From contig NW_003211731.1 in the NCBI RefSeq assembly GCF_000006405.1, positions 49,744 to 113,743 on the forward strand: DNA of 64,000 nt, read 5' to 3'. Origin of the DNA: Perkinsus marinus ATCC 50983 (lineage: Eukaryota > Perkinsozoa > Perkinsida > Perkinsidae). Positions within the stretch are counted from its first letter, which is position 1. Every line of letters starts with the position of its first letter. The position numbers and the translations under genes were made by a program. Below, piece by piece: positions 58,773-64,000 of this stretch. Under the pieces are notes generated by a model. That model had not been told where the DNA came from. It did not search any database and was given only the letters and a program-made list of their open reading frames with translations.

Positions 58773-59431
58773 GTTGTGTCAGAGGAGTGGAACAGCTGTG
58801 TTGCCGAGTGGGTGTTTCACCACAGCATCTCATGTTCCAAAGCTATCGTGACACTCAGTCTTTGACTCACGAATTGAGAATCTATAATCACGCGATATTC
58901 CGTGAAATCCCGCGAGATCCCGCGAAATCTCGCGAAATCTCGCGAGAACGAGACCAAGAGAGAATGAGGCTGAGCCGTGCCCATCCTTATTCTCGAGAAC
59001 TCTCATCTCGCCAAAATGACGGGGTATGATTCTGATAGCCACGTGAGCCTCACGGATTGCGTGGAGTATCCGAAATGTGGATTCCGCACAAAGCCTCCCA
59101 CAATGTATATCCACAACTTTTCGCGAAACACGGATATTACTGGCAGTTTAATGAGCGCGACTGGGCCAGTAACATGATAACTGTCGATAAAATAGGGAAC
59201 AGGGAGTTCTGAAGTAATCCTCGGTTGTATGTCGTGTGTTTGCATGAACCCACACGTCCTCGGGCGCACAAAATTCAGTCCGCACAAACGCTTTGTGGGG
59301 AACCTTCGCGCGCACATTCCTTAGGACACACTTCTGACACGTCATAATCCCGAGGAGTTAGTTCAGTATACTGTAGATTCTACGCCATCATCTGACGATC
59401 AAGGTTTCACTTTTTTCCTCACTACGAAGTT

Positions 59432-60292
59432 ATGAATAATACTCCTGGGGCCAGGCAGGACTGCGAGGTAGATTCCCAGACAACGAAGACCTCCAACGCT
59501 ACAAGAACTCCCAACATCATCCTCATGCTGGTGACAATGATGACTCTTGTTCTCGCTGATGCCTTCATGGTTGACGATATCACTGGCAAGACGGTCCAGA
59601 GCCCCGAGCCACGTTCTCTTCGTATGCAGGTGGTGAAGGAGGTTCCCGATAATTGCTTGAGTCATAACGACGGGTGGACCTATTGCGCGTTCATCCTCGA
59701 GGATTTTAATCAAGTCAATGGTGGCACACGGCTCGTCTCTAGTAAGGGCGACTGGAAAACGCTCGACCTCGAGCTTGGAGTGCTTCTCGCGGCGGACTCG
59801 AGCCCGACCGATGTGGGTATTTATGTCTCTGGTGTGAATATCTGGAAATTTGATATTTTCTGTGGCATCTCAGTTGAAGTTCAGTTAAGTGTGCCAACTA
59901 TCTCGAAGAACGGTGGGTATGATGCTGCTTCCTGGAAGGTAATCGACTTCCCAGTGTCCCTGCAAACCTGGGTAACTGTCCCTCACTTTGGTACGGTGAA
60001 AGCGGAGAAGCAGGGCCAAGGCCATGCGTCTGTGAATTTGAACACATCCATGAACAGTAGGCATGAGCTTTCGGTGGACATCCAGGCGGACAACACCAGC
60101 ACTCCACTAAACTCGAGCATAGAGATTATTGTCAAGAATATTTACGTTCCGGAGGATGAAGCATGGCACTACATAGCCTATGCCTCTCTGGGTTTCAATT
60201 TGCTCACAGATGATTTACAGATCTCCTACCAGAAAGACACCCTCCTCTCTCATATTCGAATCCCATTCAAATTTCCCCGTCGTTCCGGATAG
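59432..60292 (+). CDS. Intronless 286-residue predicted secreted or membrane protein, function unknown
   Basis: Single uninterrupted frame with an ATG start soon after a TTTTTCC...AG run that could serve as a trans-splice or splice acceptor. Residues about 29-47 (ILMLVTMMTLVLADAFMV) form one hydrophobic segment behind a polar N-terminus, fitting a signal peptide or signal anchor. The rest is beta-strand-like, with pairs of aromatic and polar residues, three N-x-S/T sites (around NLNTS, ADNTS, LNSS) and four Cys. I recognise no family. It is the only long intronless frame in the window, in contrast with the intron-dense genes upstream, which may point to a recently duplicated or retroposed gene. 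Confidence 0.75.
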   Translation: MNNTPGARQDCEVDSQTTKTSNATRTPNIILMLVTMMTLVLADAFMVDDITGKTVQSPEPRSLRMQVVKEVPDNCLSHNDGWTYCAFILEDFNQVNGGTRLVSSKGDWKTLDLELGVLLAADSSPTDVGIYVSGVNIWKFDIFCGISVEVQLSVPTISKNGGYDAASWKVIDFPVSLQTWVTVPHFGTVKAEKQGQGHASVNLNTSMNSRHELSVDIQADNTSTPLNSSIEIIVKNIYVPEDEAWHYIAYASLGFNLLTDDLQISYQKDTLLSHIRIPFKFPRRSG

Positions 60293-61206
60293 TCAAGGAC
60301 TATAACTACCACTAATAGTGATTCACTATTCTTTCTTTAGTATGGTGGTCTCGGCTCTTGAGCACATGAGGTGCGCTTATCGTTCTTGTTGCTTTTCAAC
60401 AGTCGCAGTTGTCGAGAAAATGTATAAGATATATGGTTACGTATTTTACGATATTAGAAGGTATGCCAGTCTGACGAACCGGATATTCGACTTTCACATG
60501 TGACGGTTGTCATGAAGTTGGTATTTATGTAACATAAATTATTTTACATACCACGAGAAGTCTGACTTGATTCGTGATCCCCGGTTCATTCCGTCATTAT
60601 CCATCCGATAAGGATAGTAAACCAGTGGAGATAGCGGTGTTGGGTTGCACAACAGTCTATCGGCGATTTCGTCGACACGCGGGGAGTGTGAGGTACAAAT
60701 CCGAAACGGGAGAATCATATTGGCATTCGGAACTTTAAAATTCGGCTGAGGTCGATGGGAAATTTCCATTGAGAACTTGGAGGCTCTTCACAATCGCTAC
60801 ACAACATCCATCTTCTCGTCACCCAGGGTGGCTGAAATATTTCATAGTGAAATATTTAACTTTTGGCGGATTTTTCGCCTTTTTGAGAGGTTTACGTCAA
60901 TAACTAGTGCTTGAGGACTCTCGTCATGGATCACGGGCGTAGTTTGCCCTATCCCGGTTGAACTTCAACCGTTGAAGTAGGAAATACTCCAGTCGACCCA
61001 GCGGCATTGGTCTTTCTATCCGATAGGACCTATTGCGTGGTCCTGCCGCCTGATTGTGCTACTAGGGCGTATCTTCTGGCGGTGATATAGTCAACCCACC
61101 CGCAGGTATTGATCTCATCATAAGATTCTAATGAAGAACAAAATAGCCTCAGACAAAGTGTGCAAACTTTCGGCTATGGAATACTGAAATTCAATGCAAT
61201 GGAGTT
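60293..61206. other. Intergenic, nothing recognised
   Basis: Only short, unsupported frames on both strands. No repeat family shared with the rest of the window was seen here. Confidence 0.5.
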
Positions 61207-61527
61207 TCAACGATCTTCGTCTCCATTGTCGACAGCGCCCTCCTTCTCGAGAAGTCGGCGGGTGCTCCATCTCAAGAAGGCATCCCTGAAAATCTTCTCC
61301 GTCTCGGGCGATTGGCGATAGGCATGAGATGGATTTGTATCGTACTACATTTGAATCAAATGATTTGATCACAAGAGCTCATCCCAAACACCAACTCCAG
61401 TTCATCATTGAAAAGCTCGAATTTTGAGCTTCGAAATGGGGCCCCGTATTCCAAAATCGCTTTTATCTTACGGGATGTTTGATGATTCGTGAAAACACTT
61501 CGAGCGGCTTCCACTGAGAGATTTCCA
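61207..61527 (-). CDS. 3' end of an unknown gene (last two exons)
   Basis: Minus strand, exon 61527-61392 (GNLSVEAARSVFTNHQTSRK, ILEYGAPFRSSKFELFNDEL) and exon 61344-61207 (SHAYRQSPETEKIFRDAFLR, WSTRRLLEKEGAVDNGDEDR, TGA). They are joined by a 47-nt GTGTTT...TGTAG intron in phase 0. Composition is typical of a soluble helical protein with an acidic end. Upstream exons could not be found, so the start is unknown. Confidence 0.55.
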
Positions 61528-63829
61528 CTAGCCCATAAAGATTGGCATCGCCAACCCCTTAAGATCCGTCAATCTGGCGAATCTTAAGATTAAGACTCTA
61601 ACCTCACAAACTTGAAAACTCAAAGAACGTTTCAGAAGTCTCTTAGTCTCAACTTGAGACTTCCAGACTCTCAAGTGTGAGGAGACTAATCTCGAAATGA
61701 GATCAAGCTAGAGCTACAGTATTGCTTCTGAACTAAGCGCCGTTTGGGAAACTTACAGCGAAGAACAGAAGTTGTGCGTATTTTTCCCCCAAAATCAAGT
61801 TAAACACAAAGTGAGAAAAATGCTTTAGAACTTCATTAACCGGGGATCGTGCTCACGGGGTTTGTGGCACGCGATTATCTACTTCGGCGAAGAATTCTGA
61901 TGTATTTATCCGCATTTCCGCGAGTTAGGGAGGGGATAAACTGATTGGGCCTCACCGCAGTCTCAAATAAGTCCTTGAGGACGTGGGTTAGTGGAACGAA
62001 CTGACGCCCTTGCTCACCTTGCTCAAAAAAACTAACGTTAGATCATAAATGTTCCCAAATTGAGGGCGAGTCCGAGGGGCATGAGTAAAGTTCACTCAGT
62101 AAACTAACCGGTTCTCATCCTTGAGTGAGACTATCTTATCTTAGGTTCTCGAGTTCTTTACCGTTTGAAGGTAGCCGCTGATAAAAGATTTGCACCGTCA
62201 ATTACCAGTCGACATTCCCAGATTTTGTAAAATCCTTGAGAAAATACATGCATACTGCGATGATCATAATATGATGTATTCGCTATTATGATAGTCCTTG
62301 TGCTCTCATGGTCTCGCATACTGTTGCCGTCATACATGTAGCTGACAAAGGTGATTGAATGTCACCCAAAACCTAGTTTTGGAAAAAATGAGAAATATTT
62401 CAAATTTTTCAGAAAATTTCTGAAAAATTCAGTAATATTTCAGGTGAAATCCGGGTGTTCAAGAAACAACACGAAACAGGCTCCTGAGAGTGCTGCTGAA
62501 TAGCGCTTTTAAAGTGCTCTCCTGGAAGCACGTTCAACTAACGCGCTCCCGAAATATGTCGGGAGCTCTCCTGGGAGTCAGCAGGAAATCTGTTCAAATA
62601 ACAGAGCCTTGAAAAGCGCGCTTCAAATCCTCTCTTGAGAGAGCTCTTTGCATCGCTTCGCTTTTAGCGCAACTTTTGATCGATTACTTTTGTACTTAGC
62701 ATCTTTGACAGTTGGAAACAACGAGCCTCTTTCGCTAAAGATTAATGAAAGAGGATCTAGTAGGCGGTTAGTGACTAATCACATACCTTAAGACGGGAAA
62801 AAACTAAAGAAACTAAGGTAGATGATCTACCGTAGATCGTTTCACTAACAATTTGTTAGTGGAACTTGAGTAAATAACAAACAAGAAGGGGTAAGTTTAC
62901 TCAAGTTCCTCAGACTCACTCTTAAGGTAAGAAACCTTAAGATCTAACGCTATTTTTTCAAGAACGGTGAATAAGGGGGTTAATTTGTATCACTAACCCA
63001 CGTTCTTAAGGACGTACTTTAGATTTCGGTAAGGCCCGGCCCACCGGCGGTGGGGCTCACTCCGACCTTAACTCGCGGAATTGGAAAACTAACGTCACTA
63101 CGCTCCGCCAAAATCAATGAGCGCGCGCCTCAAATCCTGTGACCACGATTTCAGGAGCGATGAGAACTCTCCTGGAAAACGCAATCCTAAGAGCACTCTC
63201 GGGCGAGCGAAAAGTACTTATTGAACATGCCGAGGAGCACTCATCAGAGTGATCATGAGAGCGCTCATGATCGTAGTCCATTGAACGCGTTTTCACGTAC
63301 TGCTCTCCTGGGAGAGCTCCTGGGTTTGACAATAGCTTTTTTGAACACCCGGAATATTTCACGGTCTGGCGACATCTTACTTCAGCCACCCTGTCGTCAC
63401 CGAGCATCTTCCCTCAAGCGACCACATCAACCGAAGCTTTGAGCCTCAAATCGTTTTTTGACATGTTTAGGAGGTCTTCCCATTGTCCAGGCCTCACGGC
63501 TGTGGGCTTGACCTATACCAAATGGACTTTGGCCTCATCGTCTACGACTTTGGACTGAAACATTTCCATCCCGGAAATGGCATCCCCTGGAGATCGCAAG
63601 TCCGTCATAATTGGCTGATACCATCCATAGATAACTCAACGACGCACTCATATAGGGTCACTCTCCGATTCATTCACCCGTGCCACTATTTGATCCATGC
63701 TCAACCATCATAGACATTGATATCATCGTTCCGTAAGGGAACCTGTAGTAACCCGCGAGGGAGAGACATTCTGGGAAAAGCGAGGCTCTAAAACTCACAC
63801 GATCAGTTGTAGTCGACACAACAGTTGTG
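61528..63829. other. Region without confident genes
   Basis: AT-rich sequence with short inverted motifs (CTCTTGAGAG, GAGCTCTCCTGGGAG) repeated at 62500-62650 and 63160-63330. A plus-strand stretch at 63483-63713 is open for 76 codons (LYQMDFGLIVYDFGLKHFHP...) and has protein-like composition, but lacks support. Some upstream exons of the gene ending at 61207 may lie here. Confidence 0.4.
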
Positions 63830-63925
63830 TTCAGGTGCAGCGATCAATTACTGTCAGTAATCACTAAGTAATTTACTTAGTAATTACTAAGTAATCAGTA
63901 ATTTACTGATCGCTGCACCTGAACG
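63829..63925. repeat. ~95-bp inverted repeat
   Basis: Arms GTTCAGGTGCAGCGATCA and TGATCGCTGCACCTGAAC are exact inverses. They enclose TTACTG/CAGTAA and repeated TAAGTAAT blocks, so almost the whole 95 nt can fold into one hairpin. It looks like a foldback element or a MITE unrelated to families A and B. Only one copy is in the window. Confidence 0.85.
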
Positions 63926-64000
63926 GGAAAGGTCTGACAAGGCGTTTATTATTCAACACACCGGATGCCGAATACTCCTTGGTTTTGACTATCTCAACCC

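Noticed and set aside
58830-59317. Overlapping open frames on both strands with RDxA/REISRD-type repeats
   Set aside because: They come from a CGCGAAATC/CGCGAGAT repeat and have no start, splice or family support.

Overview
This is a eukaryotic nuclear window. It holds three long spliced genes that could be rebuilt exon by exon from GT..AG introns, open reading phase and protein-family motifs. All three stop codons appear to be used in the standard way. The many tiny exons, 45-110 nt undecorated introns, very repeat-rich long introns and gene content (a trehalose synthase-phosphatase fusion, a UBR N-recognin) suggest a unicellular eukaryote, perhaps an alveolate such as a perkinsid. The lineage is inference only. 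No bacterial operons, rRNA or CRISPR were seen.

Layout. 1-7871: about 2.6 copies of a ~3.05-kb tandem repeat, with a 100-N assembly gap in the first copy. 7872-10586: no firm gene. 11410-17085 (minus): a 26-exon trehalose-6-phosphate synthase joined to a phosphatase domain that has lost its catalytic motifs. 17086-19369: repeat-filled gap between divergent genes. 19370-28723 (plus): about 27 exons encoding a probable chromatin protein with a GNAT acetyltransferase domain, a Tudor-like segment and several Cys/His repeats. 28724-30630: intergenic, with a 53-bp tandem array. 30631-56554 (plus): a ~26-kb, roughly 60-exon UBR-type E3 ubiquitin ligase with UBR box, RING-H2 and the C-terminal UBR cap. 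56555-58780: two weakly supported gene fragments. 59432-60292 (plus): an intronless 286-residue predicted secreted or membrane protein. 61207-61527 (minus): the last two exons of an unknown gene. 61528-64000: no confident gene and a long inverted repeat at the end.

The introns are the most striking part. Three kinds of dispersed material recur in all three large genes. The first is a MITE-like element ending in TGGAGTTTCAC and its inverse. The second is an element with CAGTGTTGGA ends that has been amplified into 64-bp tandem arrays. The third is tRNA-like modules (B-box/T-arm plus a T-run). Several of the shortest introns are little more than such a tRNA-like module between the splice sites, which makes tRNA-derived sequence a candidate source of new introns here. 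In one place a MITE lies in frame inside a coding exon of the UBR gene.

The three large genes act in unrelated processes (sugar metabolism or signalling, chromatin, N-degron proteolysis). They share only the repeat families that colonise their introns. Exon coordinates were derived by hand; most phases close, and the unresolved stretches are stated in each entry.
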